64,000 bases of DNA. Origin: JAIBJN01 sp963784175 (GTDB lineage Bacteria; Actinomycetota; Thermoleophilia; Gaiellales; Gaiellaceae). Below the pieces are notes generated by a model. It searched no databases and was not told the DNA's origin. It saw only the letters and a program-made list of their open reading frames with translations. The translations under genes were made by a program, and so were the position numbers. Location of the stretch: the NCBI GenBank assembly GCA_963784175.1, contig CAWAQJ010000001.1, forward strand, positions 1 to 64,000. Direction: 5' to 3'. Below, one piece after another: positions 56,475 to 64,000 of the stretch; position 1 is the stretch's first letter; every line of letters starts with the position of its first letter.

Positions 56475-58184
56475 TCAACATGGGAGCGCCACCGGGCTTC
56501 CGAGCATCTTGTTGATCTCTACCGCGCTGAGCGTCGGGTTGGCGGTGACGATCCCCCCGGTTCCGCAGCCGGTCATGAGTGCCGTCGGCGGCGTCGTAGA
56601 GCAGACTTCTCCCGCGAGGTGGGGGAGTCCCATGACGTGCCCGACCTCGTGCGCGAGGGTGAAGTCGGAGGCGATCGAGGTCACCACGCAGCCGGGGAAC
56701 CCCTGCGGGAAGGTGGCGCACCCGTTGAGAGCGGTCGGCGTCGTTGCCGTCACGAAGTAGGCGACGACGTCGCCCCTCATGACGCCGTTCACGTTCGCGA
56801 AGAGCGACGCCTGTTGCGACGTGTGCTTTCCTCCGGTGCATCCGCCGACGTTGACGGTTGCGAACGGCATGACCGCGGGATCCGCGCTGAGATCCTCCGT
56901 GCTCACCAGGTCGACGAGAAATCCGGCCGTTGAATAGAGCCGCTTCATGGTCGCCACCGATCTGTCGATCAGACCCGACGGCAGCGTGGCCGACACGATC
57001 TTCACGTGCAGACGCACGCGGTTGTTGTGGGGCTTCCCCGTACGCCCGAGAAGATCCCACCGGAGAGTGGATCCCGTGAAGGTCCCGAGCCACCAGTTGG
57101 CGTCGAGCGGCTGGTAGAAGAGGAGGTCGGCGCGGGCGACCCCGCGGAAGTAGCCGCTCCAGAAGGCCCCTCCCGGCCAGATCGGCGCGGTGGGCACCAG
57201 ATTGGCGCTCAAGGTCCAGCTCAGGCTTCCCCCGGCGAAAGTGCCGAGCCACCACGTGTTGTCCACCGGGCGGTAGACGAGGACGTCGTCGAGCCCGTTC
57301 GCATTGAAGTCGCCGGTCCACACCGGCGAGCCGGTCGGCAGTGGGCCGAAGCCGACGTTGCCGCTGTTGCCGGCCAGGGCCCAGGTGAGGCTTCCGCCCG
57401 ACATCGTCCCGAGCCACCAGTTCTGATCGCCGGGGTAGTAGAAGAGGATCTGCTCCCTGGTCAGACTCGTGAAGTAGCCCGTCCAGAACGGCCGGCCGTC
57501 GTTGATGCGACGGCCGAAGCCAACGGTGTTTCCAACCTTGGTGAACGTGAGGGTCGTCCCCGAGAACGTGCCCAGCCACCAGTCGTCGGTTGCGGGGGCG
57601 TACATGAGAACCTCGTCGCGCCCGTTTCCGTCGAAGTCCCCGATCCAGAACGGTCGGCCGTCGCTGATCGCGCGTCCCAGTAGGGCCCTCGTGTTTCCGG
57701 CGTTGCTCCACTGGAAGGTTCCGCCGCTCAGGCTGCCGACCCACCAGTTGTCGTCGCCCGGGTAGTAGAAGAGGACGTCGCTGCCGGTCGTCCCGGAGAA
57801 GTTTCCGGTCCAGAACGGTCGCCCGTCGTTGATGGCATGGCCGAATCCGCTCGTGTTCCCGACGTGTTGCCAGGTGAGCGTGGTGCCCGAGAACGTCCCC
57901 AGCCACCAGTTGTCGTCGCCCGGGAAGTAGAAGAGGACGTCGTTGCCCCCGGTCCCGTTGAAATCGTCGATCCAGAACGGCCGACCATCGGCCACATTTC
58001 CGAAGCCCGACGTGTTGCCTGCCAGGTTCCAGACGAGCTGGTTCGACTCGACCGTTCCGAGCCACCAGTTGTGGTCGCCCGGGAAGAAGAACAGAACATC
58101 CGTGCCGCCACGCCAGGGAACGAAGTTCGACGTCCAGATCGGCCGCCCGTCCCGTACCTGCCCGAAGCCGTCGAAGCAGGCCAC
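56475..58184 (-). CDS. Seven-repeat propeller fused to a metzincin-type metalloprotease
   Basis: A 569-residue protein from GTG 58184. Residues 12 to about 390 are seven tandem repeats of about 54 residues, each with the pattern DGRPFWTGNF...DVLFYYPGD-NWWLGTFSG, which suits a seven-bladed beta-propeller. After a linker (RVRLHVKIVSATLPSGLIDR) the catalytic domain ends in ASDFTLAHEVGHVMGLPH, an exact HExxHxxGxxH (512-522), with a Met-turn-like ALMTG 13 residues on. No signal peptide is visible at this start. It is probably secreted and binds a surface through the repeats; no target is known. Confidence 0.8.
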   Translation of the reverse strand: MACFDGFGQVRDGRPIWTSNFVPWRGGTDVLFFFPGDHNWWLGTVESNQLVWNLAGNTSGFGNVADGRPFWIDDFNGTGGNDVLFYFPGDDNWWLGTFSGTTLTWQHVGNTSGFGHAINDGRPFWTGNFSGTTGSDVLFYYPGDDNWWVGSLSGGTFQWSNAGNTRALLGRAISDGRPFWIGDFDGNGRDEVLMYAPATDDWWLGTFSGTTLTFTKVGNTVGFGRRINDGRPFWTGYFTSLTREQILFYYPGDQNWWLGTMSGGSLTWALAGNSGNVGFGPLPTGSPVWTGDFNANGLDDVLVYRPVDNTWWLGTFAGGSLSWTLSANLVPTAPIWPGGAFWSGYFRGVARADLLFYQPLDANWWLGTFTGSTLRWDLLGRTGKPHNNRVRLHVKIVSATLPSGLIDRSVATMKRLYSTAGFLVDLVSTEDLSADPAVMPFATVNVGGCTGGKHTSQQASLFANVNGVMRGDVVAYFVTATTPTALNGCATFPQGFPGCVVTSIASDFTLAHEVGHVMGLPHLAGEVCSTTPPTALMTGCGTGGIVTANPTLSAVEINKMLGSPVALPC

Positions 58185-58384
58185 TAACGATGGCTCCGCT
58201 CGCTCGCTGACTCAGGCTGGGACAAGAGCAGCCTCCGTCAAGCTGTTGCGGTCGAGGACTCCTGCGCGGCTCGCCCCTCACGAGAGGCTGCCTCGACCCT
58301 CCCACTCCACTAGACAGCTGTCAAGGGCCGCTACACACGCTGCGGCGAGGGCATGCGCGGATCGGCGAGCGAGGCTCGCCGGGA

Positions 58385-58636
58385 CTACTCGAAGGCCGAC
58401 TCGGGGACGTCCGTCGAGCCGAGCGACGGCCGCTTGCGACGCCGGTCGCGGATGATCCGCTGCTCGCCTTCGGGAGGGCCGCTGCCGTTACTGCGGCGGT
58501 CGGGGCCCCCGCGCCGGTCGACGATCACTTCGACGTTCGGGTTGTCCTTGTAGTGCTCGACGAGCTTGTCGTAGAGCTCGGCCTCGAGCTCGTGTGGAAT
58601 GACGCAGTAGATCATCGTCCCGGTCTCTATCGGCAT
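58385..58636 (-). CDS. Small basic protein with DRR motif, unknown
   Basis: An 83-residue protein (start ATG 58636, GAAGG upstream). MIYCVIPHELEAELYDKLVE leads into NPNVEVIVDRRGGPDRRSNG, the VIVDRR-x-DRR pattern seen in many actinobacterial small proteins, then RDRRRKR. Function unknown. A GGCGAGC/GCTCGCC hairpin (58365-58381) follows. Fourteen bases lie between its start and the next gene's stop, so the two are likely one unit. Confidence 0.7.
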   Translation of the reverse strand: MPIETGTMIYCVIPHELEAELYDKLVEHYKDNPNVEVIVDRRGGPDRRSNGSGPPEGEQRIIRDRRRKRPSLGSTDVPESAFE

Positions 58637-58649
58637 CGGGTGGCCTTCA

Positions 58650-59264
58650 CTAGAGCTTCGGGATGTCGGGAGTGACCCGGCCGTCGGGGCCGAGGTGCCC
58701 GTTCCAGCGCGCGAAGCGAGGATTGAGATCCTCGAGCTCGTAGCCGCGCTCGGCGAGACGCACCGGCTGGCCGGACTCGAAGACGACGCGGTACTGGTAC
58801 CAGGAGATGTCCCAGGCGACCGTGATGACGACCTCCGGGTTGACGCCCGAGAGCGGGAGGAGGCTGACGCGGGCATCGCCGAGGCTCTTGGCGATGCCGG
58901 CGATCGTGCGGCAGTAGGCGCTGTCGTTGAAGAGCTCGGCAGCCTCGACAACGGCTTGTTCCTCCGGGTTGAGCCGGCGGAGCATCGGCTCACTGACCTT
59001 CTGCTCCGGCTCGACCTTCTTCGGCTCGAGCAGCGCGGCGAGCCCGCCGAAGCGCCGGCGGCGGCGCGTCTCGGACACGATCGGCGTCGTCGGGCTGCCC
59101 TCCTTGATCCAGCCGTGCTCGTCCGCGGTCACGGTGCAGAGCGCGCAGACGTCGACCCAGTTGTCGCCGCCGGGCGTGAAGCGCACGGCCCGCTCGCCCA
59201 TGAGCAGGGTGCGATGGCAGATCGCGCAGGTGCGCTGGACGTCCTGTCTGCGGACGACGCTCAT
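58650..59264 (-). CDS. Zinc-ribbon protein, unknown
   Basis: A 204-residue protein. Its N-terminus has two C-x2-C pairs (QRTCAICHRTLLMGERAVRF, NWVDVCALCTVTADEHGWI), a likely zinc ribbon. The C-terminal domain is mixed (LFNDSAYCRTIAGIAKSLGD, PEVVITVAWDISWYQYRVVF). I do not recognise a family; this and the previous gene look like a conserved actinobacterial pair, but that is an impression. Confidence 0.75.
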   Translation of the reverse strand: MSVVRRQDVQRTCAICHRTLLMGERAVRFTPGGDNWVDVCALCTVTADEHGWIKEGSPTTPIVSETRRRRRFGGLAALLEPKKVEPEQKVSEPMLRRLNPEEQAVVEAAELFNDSAYCRTIAGIAKSLGDARVSLLPLSGVNPEVVITVAWDISWYQYRVVFESGQPVRLAERGYELEDLNPRFARWNGHLGPDGRVTPDIPKL

Positions 59265-59397
59265 AGGCCAGCACCTGGCCGATGAGCGAGGGGAGGGTGT
59301 GTGAGGGAACCGGGAGGTTCCTTCACTGCATCAAAGAAGGGGGCACGCGGGGGAAACATGGTTTCACCCGCGGGAGCGAGCCGAAGGCGAGGGACGC
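59265..59397. other. Hairpin-rich gap behind the EF-G paralogue
   Basis: A gap of 133 bases holding two hairpins (GGGGGAAACATGGTTTCACCC around 59352, GGAACCGGGAGGTTCC at 59307-59322). No coding signal. The first could end EF-G2 transcripts or lie in the leader of the zinc-ribbon gene. Confidence 0.5.
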
Positions 59398-61452
59398 TCA
59401 CGACTTCGCCTCCTCACGCTCGCGCTTGGCCTCCTCGACCAGTTTCTGCGCGATGTGCGAGGGCACTTCCTCGTAGCGGAGGAAGGCAAGCGTGTAGTCG
59501 CCCCGTCCGCCCGTCAGAGATGTGAGGGACTGGGAGTACGTGAGGATCTCCCCCATCGGCACCTCGGCCTTGATCGTCGTCATGCCGGCGCCCGCGGGCT
59601 CCATCCCGAGCAGCCGTCCGCGACGGGAGTTCAGGTCGCCGTTGATGGCGCCCACGCTGTCGTCCGGGACGACAGCCTCGAGCGACATGATCGGCTCGAG
59701 GAGGACGGGGTTGGCCTTCTCGTAGGCGCTCTTGAACGCCATCGAGCCGGCGATCTTGAAGGCCATCTCCGACGAGTCGACGTTGTGGTACGACCCGTCC
59801 ACGAGCAGAACGCGGACTCCGGTCACCGGCGCGCTCGCGAGCTCGCCGCGGGCCATCGCCTCCTGGATCCCCTTGTCCACCGCCGGCCGGAAGCCCTGCG
59901 GGATGACGCCCCCGACGATCTTGTCGACGAACTCGTAGCCCTCGTGGCCGGGCAGCGGCTCGAGCACGATATGGCAGTCGCCGAACTGGCCGCGGCCGCC
60001 GGTCTGCTTCTTGTAACGCCCCTGCGCGCGCGACTCCTTGCGGATCGTCTCCAGGTACGGCACGCGCGGCTGGTGCAGGTCGACCTCGACGCCGAAGCGG
60101 CGCTTGAGACGGTCGACCGCCACCTCAACGTGAATCTGCGAGAGGCCGCCGAGGAGCTGCTCGCCGGTTTGCTCGTCGCGGTGCAAGGTGAGCGTCGGGT
60201 CCTCCTCCGCCAGGCGCTTGAGCGCGGTGCCCATCTTCTCCTCGTCGCCCTTGGCCTTCGGCTCGATCGCGAAGCTCATCACCGGCTTGGGGAAGACCAG
60301 CGGCGCGATGTCGACCGGCTTGTCGGCGCCGAGCAGCACGTCGCCGGTGGCCGTCTCCTTCAGCTTGGCCACCGCGCCCAGGTCGCCCTCGCCGAACTCG
60401 TGCGCCTGCTCGTGATCCTTCCCCTGAAGGATGAGCAGCTGGCCGACGCGCTCCTTGTTCTTGGTGCGCGAGTTGACGAGCGTCGAGTCGGACGAGAGCG
60501 TGCCCGCGAGCACGCGGAAGAGGTTGATCCGGCCCGCGAAGGGATCGGCGACCGTCTTGAACACGAACGCGGCCGGGCCGCCGCCGTCGACGTCCACGGC
60601 CATCGGCTTCTTGGCCGGCGACGGGATGCCCTCGACGAGCAGGTCGAGGAGCCCGGTCGTGCCGAGGTTCTTCGTCGGGACGCCGCACGTGACGGGGAAC
60701 AGCTGGCCCGCGACGACAGCGTTCTTCAGCGCCGCGGCGAGCTCGTCGCCGGAGATCTCCTCGTCGGCGAGATAGCGCTCCATGATCGCCTCGTCCGTCT
60801 CGACGACGGCCTCCACGAGCTTCACCCGATACTCCTCCGCCTGCGCCGCGACGTCGTCCGGGATGGCCGCGGGCTTGGCCTCGCGCTCGGCGCCCGGATC
60901 GAGGTACGCGCTCATGTGGAAGAGGTCGACGATGCCCTTGAGCTCGTGCTCGTGCCCGATCGGGATCTGCACGGCCACGCAGCGCTCGGAGAGCCCCGAG
61001 CGAAGCTGCTCGAGCGCGGCGAAGAAGTCCGCGCGCTCGCGGTCGAGCATGGTCACGAAGAGGACGCGGCAGAGGTCGAGGGCCTCGGCACGCTCCCAGA
61101 GGCGCGTCGTCTGCACCTCGACGCCGCTGACGCCGTTGACCGCCATGAGCGCTCCCTCGACCACGCGGAGCGAGGCAAGCGTGTCCGCCTGGAAGCCCGG
61201 GTCGCCGGGGGTGTCGACGAGGTTGATCTTCCGCTCGTGCCACTCGAGGTGGCAGAGCGAGGCCGCCAGCGACATCTGGCGGCGGTGCTCGTCGTCGTCC
61301 CAGTCGGAGACGGTGGTCGACGCTTCGACGGACCCGAGGCGGTTGGTAGCACCCGCCTGGAAGAGCATCGCCTCGACCAGCGAGGTCTTCCCGGTGCCCC
61401 GGTGTCCGACCACGGCGACGTTCCGGATCTTGCTCGGCTCGAAGGGCGGCAC
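59398..61452 (-). CDS. EF-G-like translational GTPase with altered GTP motifs
   Basis: An EF-G paralogue (EF-G2 type) of 684 residues with the five-domain layout: G1 GHRGTGKTS (16-24), switch and G3 NLVDTPGDPGF, domain II with the beta-barrel, domain IV (YKKQTGGRGQFGDCHIVLEP) and domain V (MSLEAVVPDDSVGAINGDL). Two key residues differ from true EF-G: the catalytic His of DTPGH is Asp84, and the NKxD motif is TMLD (134-137). It probably cannot hydrolyse GTP normally. FusA proper must lie elsewhere. Confidence 0.9.
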   Translation of the reverse strand: MPPFEPSKIRNVAVVGHRGTGKTSLVEAMLFQAGATNRLGSVEASTTVSDWDDDEHRRQMSLAASLCHLEWHERKINLVDTPGDPGFQADTLASLRVVEGALMAVNGVSGVEVQTTRLWERAEALDLCRVLFVTMLDRERADFFAALEQLRSGLSERCVAVQIPIGHEHELKGIVDLFHMSAYLDPGAEREAKPAAIPDDVAAQAEEYRVKLVEAVVETDEAIMERYLADEEISGDELAAALKNAVVAGQLFPVTCGVPTKNLGTTGLLDLLVEGIPSPAKKPMAVDVDGGGPAAFVFKTVADPFAGRINLFRVLAGTLSSDSTLVNSRTKNKERVGQLLILQGKDHEQAHEFGEGDLGAVAKLKETATGDVLLGADKPVDIAPLVFPKPVMSFAIEPKAKGDEEKMGTALKRLAEEDPTLTLHRDEQTGEQLLGGLSQIHVEVAVDRLKRRFGVEVDLHQPRVPYLETIRKESRAQGRYKKQTGGRGQFGDCHIVLEPLPGHEGYEFVDKIVGGVIPQGFRPAVDKGIQEAMARGELASAPVTGVRVLLVDGSYHNVDSSEMAFKIAGSMAFKSAYEKANPVLLEPIMSLEAVVPDDSVGAINGDLNSRRGRLLGMEPAGAGMTTIKAEVPMGEILTYSQSLTSLTGGRGDYTLAFLRYEEVPSHIAQKLVEEAKREREEAKS

Positions 61453-61511
61453 GGACGGCGAGTTTAGCGGCTTGGTCGCTCCGAGCAGGGAATATGCGGC
61501 TCGCGGCCGGA

Positions 61512-62303
61512 CTAGTCGTGGGTCGCGTGCGAGCGCGAGGCGGAGAGCCTGGCCTTGAGGCGGAGGATCGCCTTTGTGTGGAGCTGGGAGACCCGCGATT
61601 CGGTCACGCTCAGCACCTCGCCGATCTCACGCAGGGTCAGCTCTTCGTAGTAGTAGAGCGTGACCACGAGCTTCTCGCGCTCGGGCAGGCGCGAAATCGC
61701 CTCACCCAGGGCCTCGCGCAACTCGGTCTGGGCCATGGCGCTCTGAGGCTCGGCCGCGTCCGGGTCGGCGATCGTGTCGATCACAGCAACGGGGTCGCCG
61801 CCGGTGGACGAGCTTGTCCAGAGCTCGTCCAGTGCCGCGATGGACGTCCGCGAGATCTCCAGCAGCGAATCCTGGAACTCGTCCTCGGTGACGCCGAGGT
61901 GGGCGGCGATCTCTTCGTCGGTCGGCGCCCGCGCCAGCTTCGCCTCGAGCTGCGCGATCGTGCGCTCGATCTCGCGCGCCCGTGCGCGCACCGAACGGGG
62001 CACCCAGTCCATCGAGCGCAGCTCGTCGATGATGGAGCCCTTGATCCGCGCGATCGCGTACGTCTCGAACTTGATGTCGCGGTTGATGTCGAAGCGCTCG
62101 ATGGCGCCGATCAGCCCGAGCAGGCCGTAGGACACGAGGTCGCCCTCTTCCACGTGCGCCGGCAGGCCACTCCCCAGACGCCCTGCGACGTACTTCACGA
62201 GGGGCGCGTACGTGAGGATGAGGCGGTCCCGCAGGGCCTTGTCGCCGGTGCGCTTGAACTCCCGCCAGAGGGCTTGCGTGTCCATGGAGCTTTCGACCAT
62301 CAC
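61512..62303 (-). CDS. WhiG/FliA-type sigma factor
   Basis: A sigma factor of 263 residues in the FliA/WhiG group. Region 2: LILTYAPLVKYVAGRLGSGL, EEGDLVSYGLLGLIGAIERF, KFETYAIARIKGSIIDELRS. Region 4: LPEREKLVVTLYYYEELTLR and GEVLSVTESRVSQLHTKAIL. In actinobacteria WhiG controls sporulation, in others FliA controls motility; no flagellar or sporulation genes lie near. Start is GTG 62303 or ATG 62300; an internal ATG at 62285 is also possible. Confidence 0.92.
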   Translation of the reverse strand: MMVESSMDTQALWREFKRTGDKALRDRLILTYAPLVKYVAGRLGSGLPAHVEEGDLVSYGLLGLIGAIERFDINRDIKFETYAIARIKGSIIDELRSMDWVPRSVRARAREIERTIAQLEAKLARAPTDEEIAAHLGVTEDEFQDSLLEISRTSIAALDELWTSSSTGGDPVAVIDTIADPDAAEPQSAMAQTELREALGEAISRLPEREKLVVTLYYYEELTLREIGEVLSVTESRVSQLHTKAILRLKARLSASRSHATHD

Positions 62304-62351
62304 GCAGAGGATAAAAGGAAGATCGGCCCTTGGGAGCTTTCGGCAGCTTCC

Positions 62352-62516
62352 CTAGCGCAACATCTTGTAGGCGAGCTCGCCCATCCAGACCGCCAGGAGG
62401 ATGGCCGCGAAGGCGATCACCCAGGCCGCGCCGCCCGCCTCGGCGGCGAAGTAGCCGATGACACCGAAACCGGTCGCCAGGACGGCAAAAAGGGCTCCAA
62501 GGGGCCTCCGGCGCAC
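62352..62516 (-). CDS. 54-residue membrane protein, unknown
   Basis: GTG 62514-62516 gives a 54-residue protein with two hydrophobic stretches (GALFAVLATGFGVIGYFAAE, WVIAFAAILLAVWMGELAYK). It follows a GGGG-containing upstream segment but no clear Shine-Dalgarno. It fills an otherwise empty interval next to tRNA-Trp and faces the opposite way. Unknown function. Confidence 0.5.
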   Translation of the reverse strand: MRRRPLGALFAVLATGFGVIGYFAAEAGGAAWVIAFAAILLAVWMGELAYKMLR

Positions 62517-62521
62517 CCCGG

Positions 62522-62527
62522 TACAAT
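62522..62527 (+). promoter_or_regulatory. -10 element of tRNA-Trp
   Basis: TACAAT, 18 bases before the tRNA 5' end. No good -35 is visible upstream. Confidence 0.55.
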
Positions 62528-62544
62528 GCCTTTTCGCCAGCCGA

Positions 62545-62617
62545 AGGGCCGTAGCTCAACTGGCAGAGCACCGGTCTCCAAAACCGGGGGTTGCAGGTTC
62601 GAGTCCTGCCGGCCCTG
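62545..62617 (+). tRNA. tRNA-Trp (CCA)
   Basis: Cloverleaf: acceptor AGGGCCG/CGGCCCT, D-arm AGCTCAACTGGCAGAGC, anticodon stem-loop CCGGTCTCCAAAACCGG with anticodon CCA, T-loop GGTTCGAGTCC. Discriminator G, as usual for Trp. CCA is not encoded. The tRNA is followed by no secE or nusG gene in this window. Confidence 0.96.
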
Positions 62618-62825
62618 TCCCTTCGGGGAGCCAAAACCCTGTAGAGCCACGTCTACCCTTTCTGCGGGCAGGCTGGCTATTCCGCTCAAGACCGTCTGAC
62701 AATGCTGGATTCTGGCGCCGACTGGCGCGCACCTGGCGCGCAGTCCTACTCGTGGCGCTCGTGCTTGCGGCACCCGCGAATCGGGGCCGCCGCGACCAAG
62801 GCGGCCGCGGCGGCCCATCGGGCGT
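62618..62825. other. Gene-free interval after tRNA-Trp
   Basis: About 208 bases with no coding frame that shows a ribosome-binding site. It includes a CCCTTCGGGG-type short hairpin just past the tRNA, a possible weak terminator. Confidence 0.4.
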
Positions 62826-64000
62826 TTACTGCGCCGCGCGGTGCAGCACGTCGGTGCGGTTGGCGAGGTTGCCGTCGTTTGCCCCGACCCACGTCGGGTG
62901 GAACACGGCGCCGGCGTGGTCGAGGCCGGCATAGTCGCCCACGAAGTAGCCGAGGGCGTCAGGGGCGGTGCGCATGTCGAACGACGTCGCCGTCAAGCGG
63001 CTTTCGTCCGAGAACGTCCGCCCGCCGTCGTGCGAGTGCGTGATCCAGACATCCGTCGACAGCGAAGTGTCGCCCCGCTGGTCGTTGCGGAAGTCGTAGT
63101 AACTGACGCTCACGCGGCCTGTCGAGTCGACGTCGACCATCGCCGTGAACGCGTCGACGCCGCGCGGCGCGCGGTCGACGACGACCGGAGCGCTCCAGCT
63201 CAGCCCGCCGTCCTCGGAGCGCGCGAGCAGGATGTCGTCGTGGTCAGCGTCGTTGAAGCGCGTATCCATCCACACGACGTAGACGTTGCCGCGGGTGGCG
63301 GGATTCGGACTTCGGTCGACGGCCCAGTCCGGCAGGATGTCGCCCGTCCGGACGTCATGGCCCGTCTCAGGATCCTGGACTTCGTCCACCAGCAGGCGGT
63401 CGACGATGGTCTCTCGCGTCCAGGTGTCGCCCTTGTCCGGCGAGCGGATCAGCGCGACGTTGTAGCCGCGCGTCCCGTGGCGATTGCTCACGGCGCGAAT
63501 GAGGTTGAAACCGTTGATTAGCGTGCCGTCGGGGAGCACCTCGACCTGGTTCCCGATCGTCTGCGTGAACACGCCCCGGTCGCGGAAGATCGGATGCGCG
63601 GGCTGCCACGACTGGCCGCCGTCGGTCGAGCGCGCGAACCACGCCTCGGAATAGAAGCTCACGGTGTTCTCGTAGCCACGCGCGGAAACCTGCTCGCTCG
63701 GCGAGATGATCCGCTGCCAGGTCGCGTACACGAGATTCGCGTCGAACGGGTCGGCGGTAAGCGTCTCCTTGTCGTTGAAGGCGTTGCCGAGCGCCCGCGG
63801 GTTGTCGAAGCGGACGATTCGCGGCGTGCTCCAGGTCGCGCCGCCGTTGTCAGAGAATGCGGCCAAGACCGCGTTGCGCGGCGTCGAGTTGTCGAATACG
63901 AGCGCGATCGCGTGCAGCCGCCCGTTCGGACTGAACGAGAGCCACGGATCCGTGGCGCGCTCGTAGTCGCCAGCGTTGCCGAGACCCGCTCCACCTGCGC
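62826..64000 (-). CDS. BNR-repeat (sialidase-like) protein, partial
   Basis: Partial protein of at least 391 residues, with its N-terminus beyond the right edge. At least five Asp-box (S-x-D-x-G-x-x-W/F) motifs lie in order: SDNGGATW, STDGGQSW, SPDKGDTW, SEDGGLSW and SHDGGRTF, which mark a BNR/sialidase-type beta-propeller. A metal-site-like segment (VVWMDTRFNDADHDDILLAR) is also seen. The catalytic residues of true sialidases are not evident, so it may be a glycan-binding or hydrolase relative. Open reading continues unbroken to base 64000. Confidence 0.85.
   Translation of the reverse strand, partial: AGGAGLGNAGDYERATDPWLSFSPNGRLHAIALVFDNSTPRNAVLAAFSDNGGATWSTPRIVRFDNPRALGNAFNDKETLTADPFDANLVYATWQRIISPSEQVSARGYENTVSFYSEAWFARSTDGGQSWQPAHPIFRDRGVFTQTIGNQVEVLPDGTLINGFNLIRAVSNRHGTRGYNVALIRSPDKGDTWTRETIVDRLLVDEVQDPETGHDVRTGDILPDWAVDRSPNPATRGNVYVVWMDTRFNDADHDDILLARSEDGGLSWSAPVVVDRAPRGVDAFTAMVDVDSTGRVSVSYYDFRNDQRGDTSLSTDVWITHSHDGGRTFSDESRLTATSFDMRTAPDALGYFVGDYAGLDHAGAVFHPTWVGANDGNLANRTDVLHRAAQ

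Noticed and set aside
59285..59397. Hairpin-rich gap as a small RNA gene.
   Set aside because: Only short independent hairpins and no promoter or terminator pair were seen.

Overview
The window is a high-GC chromosomal segment from a Gram-positive, actinobacterial-type bacterium. I infer this from a WhiG/FliA-like sigma factor, RskA-type anti-sigma factor, PASTA-tailed penicillin-binding protein, catalytically odd EF-G paralogue and GatCAB amidotransferase; the overall gene style suits Thermoleophilia (Gaiellales-like lineages), but only a 16S rRNA search (gene at 7911-9459) would settle that. I see no phage, transposase, integrase or CRISPR array.

Layout. 1-4.5 kb: a dGTPase (cut by the window edge), an SDR oxidoreductase, a cupin, a histidine phosphatase, a small protein with an Sm-like look, an M48 protease and a secreted protein. 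4.5-9.8 kb: one leftward 16S-23S-5S rRNA operon with no tRNA in its spacer, with paired processing stems and a near-consensus promoter placed just behind tyrS. 9.8-17.4 kb: tyrS, then a five-part locus (NiCoT permease, NicO-type permease with an extracytoplasmic domain, TPR protein, DUF4331 protein) divergent from an ECF sigma/anti-sigma pair, with a perfect inverted repeat between them. 17.4-26.7 kb: PBP1A-like enzyme, DUF4234 protein and a tightly coupled leftward run (class V aminotransferase, serA, YbaK-like, ilvE, DegT aminotransferase, then a DUF370/RemA-like protein and 3-methyladenine glycosylase).

26.7-46.5 kb holds three paralogous secreted LVIVD-like proteins (26884, 42955, 44823), each preceded by a 45-46-codon leader ORF whose stop overlaps the main start. 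Between them are a LigD-type polymerase, gatCAB, cold-shock protein, folD, HMG-CoA reductase, a possible structured RNA (about 37975-38139), tRNA-Cys, a second ECF sigma factor with a small partner, and a phospholipase C-like phosphoesterase. 46.6-64 kb: ABC exporter, Tat-exported amidohydrolase with an operator-like palindrome, tRNA-Gly, an aldehyde dehydrogenase/cupin/YqfO-like/RNase H operon, MaoC and MFS genes, a HEAT-repeat protein, a seven-repeat propeller-metzincin fusion, EF-G2, WhiG-like sigma, tRNA-Trp and a BNR/sialidase-like protein cut by the right edge.

Reading frames are broken by about twenty single-base shifts in the first 16 kb (even in tyrS) but by only about three in the remaining 48 kb. 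The protein signal continues across each break in another frame, so I treat these as sequence errors rather than true pseudogenes. The best candidates for something new are the sigma/DUF4331/TPR/nickel-permease locus, the triplicated LVIVD family with its shared promoter-leader architecture, the propeller-metzincin protein and the structured element at 38 kb.
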